A stretch of DNA of 64,000 bases. Origin: CBCPNA01 sp965120415. GTDB taxonomy: Bacteria > Bacillota > Clostridia > Lachnospirales > CAG-274. Each line of letters starts with the position of its first letter. Within the stretch, counting starts at the first letter, position 1. The position numbers were made by a program, and so were the translations under genes. Below, in pieces: positions 38,773 through 46,395 of this stretch. The stretch lies in contig CBCPNA010000005.1 of NCBI GenBank assembly GCA_965120415.1, forward strand, positions 1 through 64,000. The letters run 5' to 3'. The notes beneath the pieces are model-generated. The model was not told the DNA's origin and did not search any database. It saw only the letters and a list, made by a program, of their open reading frames with translations.

Positions 38773-38801
38773 ATTTTATCATTTTTATAAAATTTTGTCA
38801 A
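38773..38801 (-). promoter_or_regulatory. Promoter of the SLH protein gene
   Basis: On the minus strand, TTGACA (38796-38801), a 17-base spacer, and TAAAAT (38773-38778), about 100 bases ahead of the start. Confidence 0.75.
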
Positions 38802-39115
38802 TAAAAATATTTTTCTTTATATAATTTTAACTGTATTTATTAAATATACTAAAATAAATTTAAATAGAATAGCCTTGCATAATTTCGATATATGATGAAA
38901 ATTGTATAAAAATATATTGTGTTAAATATTTTTTATTGCATGTTTTGCACCTTTTTCTTATATATTTTTATTTTTAATATTTTTTGCTTTTTATATCTAA
39001 TTAATAAAGTGATTATTTGAGCAGTTTACCATATTTAATTATTTTTAATCGTACGTTTTTATCTTTATTTATTAAACATTACTTTTTATTATTTTTTATG
39101 TAATTTAAAAAAGTG
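38802..39115. other. Gene-free AT-rich gap before the tRNA cluster
   Basis: I see no gene, repeat or RNA structure in these 314 bases. Confidence 0.4.
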
Positions 39116-39144
39116 TTGACTTTTTTTAAAATGTGTAATATAAT
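39116..39144 (+). promoter_or_regulatory. Promoter of the tRNA cluster
   Basis: TTGACT (39116-39121), a 17-base spacer, and TATAAT (39139-39144), 19 bases ahead of tRNA-Leu. Confidence 0.85.
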
Positions 39145-39163
39145 ACTGTTGTTAGATAGGTAA

Positions 39164-39249
39164 GCAGTCGTGGCGGAATTGGTATACGCGCTAGACTAAG
39201 GATCTAGTGGTCGCTTTAGGCCTTGGGGGTTCAAGTCCCCCCGACTGCA
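39164..39249 (+). tRNA. tRNA-Leu (AAG)
   Basis: An 86-base class II tRNA. The acceptor stem GCAGTCG/CGACTGC is perfect. The anticodon stem CTAGA/TCTAG encloses loop CTAAGGA, which gives anticodon AAG (codon CUU). A long variable arm and a GGGGG/CCCCC T-stem follow. The CCA end is not encoded. An A34-containing Leu tRNA is expected to need A-to-I editing or to read only CUU, plausible in such an AT-rich genome. Confidence 0.93.
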
Positions 39250-39258
39250 CGCTTTTAT

Positions 39259-39330
39259 GGGGTTATAGCCAAGCGGTAAGGCACAGGGTTTTGATCCCTG
39301 CATTCATAGGTTCGAATCCTATTAGCCCTG
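39259..39330 (+). tRNA. tRNA-Gln (TTG), copy 1
   Basis: A 72-base tRNA with acceptor GGGGTTA/TAGCCCT (a G-U first pair and an internal wobble), anticodon stem CAGGG/CCCTG and loop TTTTGAT, giving anticodon TTG. The T-arm is ATAGGTTCGAATCCTAT. CCA is not encoded. It lies 9 bases after tRNA-Leu. Confidence 0.92.
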
Positions 39331-39352
39331 TTTTTATTTTGGCTATGCTTTT

Positions 39353-39372
39353 ATAGCTAAAATAGCTTTTTC
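39353..39372 (+). terminator. Hairpin after the first tRNA pair
   Basis: An AGCTA/TAGCT stem with an AAA loop followed by T5. It probably ends the tRNA-Leu/tRNA-Gln transcript. Confidence 0.55.
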
Positions 39373-39629
39373 ATTTATTATAAATATTTTAAATATATTT
39401 AAATTTATGCTTGAATTAATCTTTTTTATATGTTACAATAAAAAGGCAAAAGTTCATGCATTATCTTTAATTATTAATCGCATATCCATAAAATTATTAT
39501 AAGCTGTAATATCGCTAAAGCTTATTTCTTTTGCTAGCAAACTATATAATGTTTATATATTTCAAGCATAATATTAATTATAGCCTTACATGCTTTATAC
39601 ATTATATTTTCCTATTAGCTTTTTTATAT

Positions 39630-39701
39630 GCGTGAATGGCTCAGTGGTAGAGCATCGCCTTGCCAAGGCGAGGGTCGCGGGTTCGAGTCCCGTTTCACGC
39701 T
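39630..39701 (+). tRNA. tRNA-Gly (GCC)
   Basis: A 72-base tRNA. Acceptor GCGTGAA/TTCACGC is perfect. The anticodon stem TCGCC/GGCGA encloses loop TTGCCAA, which gives anticodon GCC. The T-arm CGGGTTCGAGTCCCG is normal, and CCA is not encoded. About 300 bases separate it from the first tRNA pair, with no gene between. A separate promoter is likely, but I could not choose one with confidence. Confidence 0.94.
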
Positions 39702-39708
39702 GTTTTAT

Positions 39709-39780
39709 AGGGTTATAGCCAAGTGGTTAAGGCACAGGGTTTTGATCCCTGCATCATAGGTTCGAATCCTATTAGCCCTG
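39709..39780 (+). tRNA. tRNA-Gln (TTG), copy 2
   Basis: Nearly identical to copy 1 but differing in three ways: the first acceptor base is A (making a proper A-U pair), the D-loop has one extra base (AAGTGGTTAAGG), and the variable loop is one base shorter. The length stays 72. Anticodon TTG and the T-arm are the same. It lies 7 bases after tRNA-Gly. Confidence 0.91.
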
Positions 39781-39787
39781 TTTTAAT

Positions 39788-39816
39788 AAGTCCTATTTTT
39801 ATAGGGCTTTTCTTTA
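39788..39816 (+). terminator. Terminator of the tRNA-Gly/tRNA-Gln unit
   Basis: AAGTCCTA pairs with TAGGGCTT (one wobble) around a short loop, followed by a T-rich tail. Confidence 0.75.
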
Positions 39817-39868
39817 CTACTTTTGCATATATAAATATATAAATTATATAAATCAATTAAGAGGGCTT

Positions 39869-40525
39869 ATGAAAGTTTTTATATTAATATTAATAGTATT
39901 TCTAATTTTTTTTATCTACATTTCTAATTCTTATAAAGCTGTTGTACAAATAAATTTGCAAGATAAAAACCTGCTTTTAAATAAAAACAATATTATGCTT
40001 AAAGCCAGCTCCAATATAGGTATAATTTTTTACCCCGGAGCAAAAGTTGAATATACAGCCTATTTACCCCTTTTGCAAAAATTGCAAAGCGCTGGTTATA
40101 ATTGTATATTAGCTAAAATGCCTTTTAACCTTGCCTTTTTTAAAAAAAATTTTGCAACAGAAATTATAAATAAACATACAGAGATAAAAAAATGGTACAT
40201 AGCGGGGCATTCTTTAGGTGGTGCTATGGCAAGCTTATATTTTTCTCAAAATTTAGATAAAATAGAAGGTGCTATCTTGCTTGGGGCTTATGTTTATGGA
40301 AAAATACCTCTAGAAAAAAGTCTTGTTATATACGGCTCCCAAGATTTAATTTTGAGCAAAAATAAATTAAAAAATACCCCTAATGAAATATTAATACAAG
40401 GAGCTAACCACGCCCAATTTGGTAATTACGGTGCACAAAAAGGCGACGGCATAGCCAAAATTAGCACAGAAAATCAGCAAAATATATCAGCGCAGTTAAT
40501 AGATTCTTTTATTAAAAATAATTAA
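39869..40525 (+). CDS. Membrane-anchored alpha/beta hydrolase
   Basis: A 218-residue protein with an N-terminal membrane helix (about residues 3-20) and an alpha/beta-hydrolase fold. The nucleophile elbow GHSLGG (Ser near residue 117), an oxyanion-side strand GIIFYPGAKVEYTAY and the late GANHAQFGNYG with the catalytic His are visible. An acid residue is probably in YGSQDLIL. The fold resembles the small PF12695-type hydrolases found beside cell-envelope genes. The substrate is unknown. It is followed 16 bases later by the cysteine desulfurase gene, so the three genes here may be one transcript. Confidence 0.8.
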   Translation: MKVFILILIVFLIFFIYISNSYKAVVQINLQDKNLLLNKNNIMLKASSNIGIIFYPGAKVEYTAYLPLLQKLQSAGYNCILAKMPFNLAFFKKNFATEIINKHTEIKKWYIAGHSLGGAMASLYFSQNLDKIEGAILLGAYVYGKIPLEKSLVIYGSQDLILSKNKLKNTPNEILIQGANHAQFGNYGAQKGDGIAKISTENQQNISAQLIDSFIKNN

Positions 40526-40541
40526 GAAAGGTAACCATTTT

Positions 40542-41660
40542 ATGCAAGCTTATTTAGATTATATGGCAAATACTCCAGTTGATAAAGATGTTTTAGCTAT
40601 ATTTAATGAAATTAATACCCAATTTTTTGCCAACCCTAATTCTTTACATAGTGCGGGGCTTTTGCTAAATGAAAAAATAAATAAATTTACCGAGCAAATT
40701 TTAAATATATTCAATCTAAAAGATTATGAGATAATATACACATCTTGTGCCAGCGAGGCAAATAATCTAGCTTGCAAAGGTATAGCAAGAGCCTATAGGC
40801 ATTTAGGAAAGCATATTATATCAACATATCTAGAACACTCTTCTTTAAGCGCTAGCCTAACTTATTTTAAAAAAATAGGCTATGAAATAGATTTTGTAAA
40901 TATAAATAAAGACGGAAAAGTAGATATAGAGCATTTAAAAAAGCTTATAAAAGATGATACAATACTTGTTTCTATTAGCTATGTAGATAGCGAGCTTGGG
41001 ACTATCCAGCCTATTAAAGAAATAAAAGAAATATTAAAAAATTACCCTAACTGTATTTTTCATACAGACGCAACCCAAGCTATAGGTAAAACATTAGTCG
41101 ATTTTTCTTCTATCGATTTAATTACTTTTGCACCACATAAGTTTTTTGGGCTTAATAGCTCTGCCGTGCTTATAAAAAGAGAAGATATTATATTAGAATC
41201 GCTTATTAGTGGAGGTAAAAGCACCACAATTTATAGAAGCGGTACCCCAGATTTAGCTATGATAGCTTGTATGCATAAAGCCTTACAAAAGGTAACAGAC
41301 ACATTTTCTAAAAGGCTGGATTATGTTTTAAAATTAAATAATATTATAAAAGATTTTTTGAAAAAATATGCTTGTATTAATATAAATAGTACTGATTATT
41401 CTGTGCCACATATTATAAATTTTAGTATATTAGGGCTTAAAGCTACAGATATACAACAAAAATTTGATAAACATAATATATATATTTCAACAAAATCAGC
41501 TTGCGATAGCTTTAATACCCCTTCTAGAGCAGTTTTTGCTATATGTAAAGATAAAAAAATTGCGTATTCTTCTGTTAGGATAAGTTTTTGTCATTTAACT
41601 ACAATGGAAGAAATAAACTATTTTTTAAAAATTTTGGATAAAATATGTAAAAATTTATAG
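40542..41660 (+). CDS. Cysteine desulfurase, NifS/IscS family
   Basis: A 372-residue PLP enzyme that takes sulfur from cysteine and passes it on as a persulfide. The order of motifs is standard: YLDYMANTP, TSCASEANNLA, HTDATQAIGK, the Schiff-base Lys in FAPHKFFG, and the catalytic cysteine loop STKSACDSFNTPSRA. The C-terminal Cys loop is of the flexible class II-free type used for sulfur transfer. The next gene is a TtcA-like tRNA thiolase 8 bases downstream, so this desulfurase probably serves tRNA thiolation. No IscU-like scaffold is nearby. Confidence 0.9.
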   Translation: MQAYLDYMANTPVDKDVLAIFNEINTQFFANPNSLHSAGLLLNEKINKFTEQILNIFNLKDYEIIYTSCASEANNLACKGIARAYRHLGKHIISTYLEHSSLSASLTYFKKIGYEIDFVNINKDGKVDIEHLKKLIKDDTILVSISYVDSELGTIQPIKEIKEILKNYPNCIFHTDATQAIGKTLVDFSSIDLITFAPHKFFGLNSSAVLIKREDIILESLISGGKSTTIYRSGTPDLAMIACMHKALQKVTDTFSKRLDYVLKLNNIIKDFLKKYACININSTDYSVPHIINFSILGLKATDIQQKFDKHNIYISTKSACDSFNTPSRAVFAICKDKKIAYSSVRISFCHLTTMEEINYFLKILDKICKNL

Positions 41661-41668
41661 GTGAAAAA

Positions 41669-42499
41669 ATGGATAAATATAAAGATATTGAAAGAAGTAT
41701 TATTAAAAAATTTAGAAAGCAACTATGGAGCCCTTTTATTAAAGGTGTACAAAAATATGAGCTTATAAAAGAAGGCGATAAAATTGCTGTTTGCATTTCT
41801 GGTGGCAAAGATTCTATGTTGCTTGCAAAGCTTATGCAAGAATTACAAAAGCACGGCAAATTTGATTTTGAGCTTATATTTTTAGTCATGAACCCTGGAT
41901 ATAATAAAATAAATAAGCAAAATATAATAATAAATGCAAATATTTTAAATATACCTATACAAATGTTTGAAACAGATATTTTTGATATTGTAGCCAATAT
42001 AGAAAAAAGCCCTTGCTATTTATGTGCTAGGATGAGAAGAGGGTACTTATATAGTGAGGCAAAAAAATTAGGCTGTAATAAAATAGCGTTGGGGCATCAT
42101 TTTGACGATGTGATAGAAACTATTTTGCTAGGCTTAATGTACGGTGGGCAAATACAAACTATGATGCCAAAACTTCATAGCAAAAATTTTGAGGGTATGC
42201 AGCTTATAAGACCTATGTACATGGTTAAAGAAGAGGATATTATAGCCTTTGCTAAATATCATGATTTAGAATTTATACAATGTGCTTGTCGTTTTACAGA
42301 ATTTTGCAATATATGTGATAACGGTGGAGGAGGCTCTAAAAGAGAATATGTTAAAAAGCTTATAAAAGAGTTTAAAAAAGATAACCCTAATATAGATAAA
42401 AATATTTTTAATAGCGTTGAAAATGTTAATTTAAGCACTATTATTAGCTACAAAAAAGGTAGTAATCTTTATAATTTTTTAGATGAATATGATAAATAG
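41669..42499 (+). CDS. TtcA-like tRNA thiolation enzyme
   Basis: A 276-residue PP-loop ATPase of the TtcA/TtuA group, which adenylates a tRNA base and inserts sulfur, for example 2-thiocytidine at position 32. The PP-loop ISGGKDSM is near residue 41, the CxxC of SPCYLCARMRRG near 113, and a further Cys-rich segment (QCACRFTEFCNICDN) near 210. These cysteines could hold a [4Fe-4S] cluster, as in TtcA. Coupling to a NifS-like gene supports the role. Which base is modified is not certain from sequence. Confidence 0.85.
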   Translation: MDKYKDIERSIIKKFRKQLWSPFIKGVQKYELIKEGDKIAVCISGGKDSMLLAKLMQELQKHGKFDFELIFLVMNPGYNKINKQNIIINANILNIPIQMFETDIFDIVANIEKSPCYLCARMRRGYLYSEAKKLGCNKIALGHHFDDVIETILLGLMYGGQIQTMMPKLHSKNFEGMQLIRPMYMVKEEDIIAFAKYHDLEFIQCACRFTEFCNICDNGGGGSKREYVKKLIKEFKKDNPNIDKNIFNSVENVNLSTIISYKKGSNLYNFLDEYDK

Positions 42500-42625
42500 T
42501 TGCTTTAAAAAGTGCCTGTTTTAACTTAATCTTTATTCTTTTTTATATGCATAATAGCTATAAAATCAACTTTACTTTTATTAAATTTTCTACCCCCCCC
42601 AATGTCGTTAAAGAGCCATAAAAAA

Positions 42626-42643
42626 AGACGCATAAAAGCGTCT
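42626..42643 (-). terminator. Terminator of the cupin gene
   Basis: AGACGC pairs with GCGTCT around a 6-base loop, with a run of seven Ts on the minus strand. It may also stop plus-strand transcription from the thiolation genes. Confidence 0.75.
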
Positions 42644-42692
42644 CAAAAGGATAAAAACTATGTTTTGTATAAGAAACTGTTTTAAAAAAATA

Positions 42693-43031
42693 TTAATTAT
42701 CTAAAAAATCCATCCTTTGAGGGGTAAAAACATCTAAAATTCTTCCTTTTTCGCTCAAAAGCTTAAAGCCATGGGATAAATTAGATGGTATGTATAAAGT
42801 ATCTCCAGCTTTAACAATTTTAACTTCATCACCAATAATAAATTCAAATTCTCCTTCTAAGCAGTAACAAGCTTGTTCGTGAGGGTGTTTGTGAGGAATG
42901 CCCATTGCGTTATTTTCGCACAAAACTTCTACTAACATCAACCCTCCACCACGAGCTTTAATTTTTCTGTTAATTTTTCCTTCTTCAACAATTATTTTAT
43001 CGATTTCATTATCATAAAAAAAATATTCCAT
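42693..43031 (-). CDS. Cupin domain protein
   Basis: A 112-residue single-domain cupin. Motif 1 is HKHPHEQACYCLEGEFEF (His, His, Glu ligands) and motif 2 is AGDTLYIPSNLSHGFKLL (His ligand), so a divalent metal site is complete. Such small cupins can be isomerases, dioxygenases or sensors, and no partner domain or neighbour narrows it down. The gene stands alone between its promoter (43072-43100) and its terminator. Confidence 0.88.
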   Translation of the reverse strand: MEYFFYDNEIDKIIVEEGKINRKIKARGGGLMLVEVLCENNAMGIPHKHPHEQACYCLEGEFEFIIGDEVKIVKAGDTLYIPSNLSHGFKLLSEKGRILDVFTPQRMDFLDN

Positions 43032-43071
43032 AATAATTCTCCTTTTAAATAATAATATAATTTTATGTATT

Positions 43072-43100
43072 ATTATAACATATTTAATTTATATTTACAA
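43072..43100 (-). promoter_or_regulatory. Promoter of the cupin gene
   Basis: On the minus strand, TTGTAA (43095-43100), a 17-base spacer, and TATAAT (43072-43077). Confidence 0.7.
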
Positions 43101-43119
43101 TATATATGTTATGCTTTCA

Positions 43120-43194
43120 AAAAAAGAAAAGGAAACTCCCAAAATGTATTATTATTTTATGAGCCTTACATAAAGAGAAGTTTCCATGTAATAA
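43120..43194 (-). ncRNA. Small hairpin transcript candidate
   Basis: Read on the minus strand, GGAAACT pairs with AGTTTCC across about 40 bases and is followed by TTTTCTTTTTTT, like an intrinsic terminator. An extended -10 (TGC-TATACT) lies just upstream near 43197-43206. The inner TATGT/ACAT pairing can extend the stem. The unit would be about 75 nt with no gene. It sits between the cupin promoter and a large gene-free tract. Confidence 0.35.
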
Positions 43195-43546
43195 GTATAG
43201 CACAAGATATGAAGTTTATAAAGTATTAATTTGTACGACAAAAAATGCGTAACAAAAGTAGCTATTAAACATAGCAGAAATATATTTGCCTAAAATGCTA
43301 TAGACGCTATAATCAAATAACATAGGCTTCATCACCTTAATTAACATATAGAAAAAGAATTAAATAATTCCGAATATGAAAAGTAGTGATTATAATATTT
43401 TAATACTTAGTTATATTGTGTATTAAAAATACTTTAAATAACTTAATATAAACTATAAACTAATTATACTTTTTGTCCTAGACATAATGCTAAATAGAAG
43501 TTTTTATAGAAAAGATAATAAATATTTCTATAGTTAAAAAAGAAAA
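43195..43546. other. Gene-free AT-rich tract
   Basis: No reading frame with a start signal is visible in these 350 bases. I see no repeat or recognisable RNA between the two small transcript candidates. Confidence 0.35.
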
Positions 43547-43626
43547 AAGATGCTCTAATAAGCACCTTATAAAGTAAAAATAAAATTAATTGAAATTGAA
43601 ACTAAAATAAATTGAAACTAAAATCA
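43547..43626 (-). ncRNA. Small AT-rich transcript candidate
   Basis: A near-consensus minus-strand promoter is followed after only about 75 bases by a terminator hairpin, GGTGCT pairing with AGCATC (G-U pair valid on this strand), then T6. The transcribed part contains TTTTAGTTTCAATTTA twice and has no reading frame. It could be a small regulatory RNA or an attenuated leader, though no gene follows closely. Confidence 0.45.
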
Positions 43627-43631
43627 AGTTT

Positions 43632-43660
43632 ATTATAATACATTTTTTGATAGTTGTCAA
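43632..43660 (-). promoter_or_regulatory. Strong promoter of the 43.6-kb small transcript
   Basis: On the minus strand, TTGACA (43655-43660), a 17-base spacer, and TATAAT (43632-43637), both consensus. Confidence 0.75.
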
Positions 43661-43795
43661 TACAAAAAAGTAACGTTTAATATATATAATCATAAATCTG
43701 CATAGAAGTTTGTAAAATACAACACTTTTTATAACTTCTTAAATAATTATAATAAATAGGCACTCTTAAAAGCGCCTATCTTAATATATCTTTTA

Positions 43796-44836
43796 TTACG
43801 CATTTTCATCTTTTGAAGTTCTATTTTTATATACATAAATCATAAGAATTAATATAGCAAAAAATATAAATACAACAATAGTCGCTTTATAATTTTGTAT
43901 AGCTATTAATATAGCTATTATAGCGCTAAAAAAGCTCAATATATATAAAATAATAACTGCCTGTTTATGGCTATATCCACTATCTATAAGCCTATGATGC
44001 AAGTGCCCCCTATCAGCAAGCATTAAAGATTGCCTTTTTATAGCTCTTCTAAGCATAGCAAAAAGAGTATCAAATATAGGGAGCGCAACAGCAAGTATAG
44101 ATATTATAACAGATAAAATAGCGTAACTTTTATAGACTCCTATACAAGATGTAACTGCTAAAACATAGCCTAAAAATGTCGCTCCGGTATCGCCCATATA
44201 TATTTCTGCTGGGCTAAAATTGCGTGGCAAAAAGCCAAGGCAAGAGCCAGCTAAAATAGCAGTGAGTGTTACCGCTAAGGTGCTACCAGATATAAGGCAT
44301 AATACCATAAGGCATAAAGACGCAATAGAAGAAACTCCAGCAGCCAAGCCATCAACCCCATCAATTAAATTAACAGCGTTTATAAGCCCCATTATCCAAA
44401 TTATGGTTATAAAAGAGCTAAGGGGCTTTAAATATTGCCAAAAAGGCCACATTATAACATCTATCCTTGTACCAGAATAAACAACAACTAAAGCCGCTAA
44501 AAGTTGTGCAACAAATTTAACTTTAGCCGTAAGTTCATATATATCATCAAATATACCTAATATTACAATTATTATACCACCAATCAAAAAGCCCAAAAAT
44601 TGCCTTGTATGAAATTCTGGTATAAAAAATGACAAAATGCTAACTGTTATAATAAAGCCTAAAAATATAGCAAGCCCTCCCATACGTGGCATAGGCTCTT
44701 TATTTAACCCTCTTGATTTTGGATAATCTATAGCCTTTAGCTTATAAGAAATTTTTTTGGCAAGTGGAGTTGTTAACATAGATACAGCAAATGATATAAA
44801 AAATCCAGCTAAATACAATAACCAATTATGCTCCAA
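43796..44836 (-). CDS. tagO: Undecaprenyl-phosphate sugar-1-phosphate transferase (TagO/WecA type)
   Basis: A 346-residue polytopic enzyme of the MraY/WecA/TagO family with about ten membrane helices. It transfers an N-acetylhexosamine 1-phosphate to undecaprenyl phosphate to start teichoic acid or a related wall polymer. Diagnostic motifs are MPRMGGLAIFLG, GIFDDIYEL, LINAVNLIDGVDGLAAG, EIYMGDTGATFLG and the loop DRGHLHHRL, which separates WecA/TagO from MraY. It is the last gene of a long minus-strand run, 21 bases behind upp. The SLH protein nearby would need a wall polymer of this kind. Confidence 0.88.
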   Translation of the reverse strand: MEHNWLLYLAGFFISFAVSMLTTPLAKKISYKLKAIDYPKSRGLNKEPMPRMGGLAIFLGFIITVSILSFFIPEFHTRQFLGFLIGGIIIVILGIFDDIYELTAKVKFVAQLLAALVVVYSGTRIDVIMWPFWQYLKPLSSFITIIWIMGLINAVNLIDGVDGLAAGVSSIASLCLMVLCLISGSTLAVTLTAILAGSCLGFLPRNFSPAEIYMGDTGATFLGYVLAVTSCIGVYKSYAILSVIISILAVALPIFDTLFAMLRRAIKRQSLMLADRGHLHHRLIDSGYSHKQAVIILYILSFFSAIIAILIAIQNYKATIVVFIFFAILILMIYVYKNRTSKDENA

Positions 44837-44857
44837 ATTTAACCCTCCTTTTAAAGG

Positions 44858-45484
44858 CTATTTTGTGCCAAAAATTCTATCGCCTGCATCGCCAAGCCCT
44901 GGTATTATATATCCATGGTCGTTTAAACATTCATCTAAAGAAGCAGTATAAATATCTATATCCGGATGCACTTTATTAACTTTTGCAACCCCCTCTGGAG
45001 ATGCAAGCAAGCATAAAAACTTTATATTTTTAAACCCTCTTTCTTTTATAAATTGCATTGCCGCTATAGCAGTACCACCTGTTGCTAGCATAGGGTCAAG
45101 AAGCAATATTTCTGTATTATCTGCATCTGGAGGTAATTTGCAATAATATTCTATAGGGTTTAGCGTTTCGGGGTCACGGTAAAGCCCTATATGCCCAACA
45201 TTAGCATTAGGCACTAGGTTTAAAATACCGTCTGTCATACCAAGCCCCGCTCTTAAAATAGGAACAACAGATATTTTCTTTTTTAAAGTTTTGCCTTTTG
45301 TTTTGCATAAAATTGTTTCTACCTCAATATCTTTTGTTTGCAAATCTTTTGTTGCTTCATAGCATATAAGAGTTGCTATTTCAGAAACAAGCTCTCTAAA
45401 TTCTTTATTGCCTGTTTTTTTATCTCTAAGCATAGAAAGCTTGCTCTGTACAAGCGGATGGTCTATTATATGTAGTTCGCTCAT
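44858..45484 (-). CDS. upp: Uracil phosphoribosyltransferase
   Basis: Upp salvages uracil to UMP using PRPP. The 208-residue protein starts MSELHIIDHPLVQSKLSMLR, with VPILRAGLGM, the PRPP loop LLDPMLATGGTA and the C-terminal GLGDAGDRIFGT, all typical. It starts one base past the rpiB stop, so the two are coupled. The order tsaC-phosphatase-rpiB-upp parallels the ywl region of Bacillus subtilis. Confidence 0.96.
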   Translation of the reverse strand: MSELHIIDHPLVQSKLSMLRDKKTGNKEFRELVSEIATLICYEATKDLQTKDIEVETILCKTKGKTLKKKISVVPILRAGLGMTDGILNLVPNANVGHIGLYRDPETLNPIEYYCKLPPDADNTEILLLDPMLATGGTAIAAMQFIKERGFKNIKFLCLLASPEGVAKVNKVHPDIDIYTASLDECLNDHGYIIPGLGDAGDRIFGTK

Positions 45485-45485
45485 G

Positions 45486-45929
45486 TTAATTCTCCTGTTC
45501 TATTTCTTCTATTAAATTTATTCTTTTTATATGCCGCTCATCATTAGAAAAGGGTGTGTTTAAAAATGTATCTAATATATAAAGCGCATGCCCTTCTCCA
45601 ACAATTTTTGCTCCAAAAGCTATAACATTTGCGTCGTTATGCTCTCTTGTCTTTTGGGCTGAAAGGGCATCGTGGCAAATAGCGCATCTTATGCCTTTAA
45701 AGCGGTTAGCAGCTATAGATATACCTATACCGGTTGCACATATTAATATACCTTTTTCTATTTTATTATTAATTATATCTTTACACACCTTTTGGGCATA
45801 ATGTGGATAATGCACACTTTCTTTACCAAAAGCTCCGTAATCTTTAAAAGGTATATCTTTTTTTGTTAAATGCTCTATTATTATATTTTTTAAATCAACT
45901 CCTGCATGGTCACAAGCTATACCTATCAT
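45486..45929 (-). CDS. rpiB: Ribose-5-phosphate isomerase B
   Basis: RpiB interconverts ribose 5-phosphate and ribulose 5-phosphate in the pentose phosphate pathway. The 147-residue protein has IACDHAGVDLK, the active-site loop LICATGIGISIAANR (catalytic Cys) and the HDALSAQKTREHNDANV block. It lies between the phosphatase and upp in one operon, giving ribose for PRPP-dependent salvage. Confidence 0.95.
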   Translation of the reverse strand: MIGIACDHAGVDLKNIIIEHLTKKDIPFKDYGAFGKESVHYPHYAQKVCKDIINNKIEKGILICATGIGISIAANRFKGIRCAICHDALSAQKTREHNDANVIAFGAKIVGEGHALYILDTFLNTPFSNDERHIKRINLIEEIEQEN

Positions 45930-45940
45930 AAATTCAACTC

Positions 45941-46387
45941 CTAAATTTTTTCAAAATCTATTTTATTTATTAAAAATTGCAATTCTTCTAAACATTGTTC
46001 GTATTTTAAAAGCCCTAAATTGTAAGGGTCTTGTACATCTTTATCTTTATTTAAAGCATATTTATACAGGGTAAAAACTTTTTGTTTATATTTTGGAAAA
46101 AGCCCTTCTATATAGCTTTTATGAAAGCTTTCCATAACAAAAATAGCAGTTGCTATTTTTAAATCTTGTTCTGTTATAGGTTTTGCTATATGATTTGATA
46201 AATCTATATTAAGCTTTTTAGCTACTTTTATCGTTTCTTCTTTTGCTTTTAAGGCAGTTACAAAAAGCCCTCTTGATTGTATATCTATATTTTTATTTTG
46301 TTTATCTTGTAAGTATTTTTTGGCTAACCCTTCTGCAAGAGGGCTACGGCAAGTATTACCACTACAAACAAAAAACACACTTTTCAT
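45941..46387 (-). CDS. ywlE: Low-molecular-weight protein phosphatase (YwlE type)
   Basis: A 148-residue phosphatase. The P-loop VCSGNTCRSPLAEG near the start has CxxxxCRS with a Thr in the position that, in Bacillus YwlE, gives arginine-phosphatase specificity. The general acid Asp is in VQDPYNLG. The ATG at 46387 follows GAGGTG at five bases; a GTG four codons earlier would overlap that site. So an arginine phosphatase is more likely than a tyrosine phosphatase. No McsB kinase is in the window. Confidence 0.88.
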   Translation of the reverse strand: MKSVFFVCSGNTCRSPLAEGLAKKYLQDKQNKNIDIQSRGLFVTALKAKEETIKVAKKLNIDLSNHIAKPITEQDLKIATAIFVMESFHKSYIEGLFPKYKQKVFTLYKYALNKDKDVQDPYNLGLLKYEQCLEELQFLINKIDFEKI

Positions 46388-46395
46388 AAAACACC

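Noticed and set aside
43586..43626. CRISPR-like or leader repeat (TTTTAGTTTCAATTTA twice)
   Set aside because: Only two imperfect units without unique spacers and no cas genes. It is part of the small transcript candidate.
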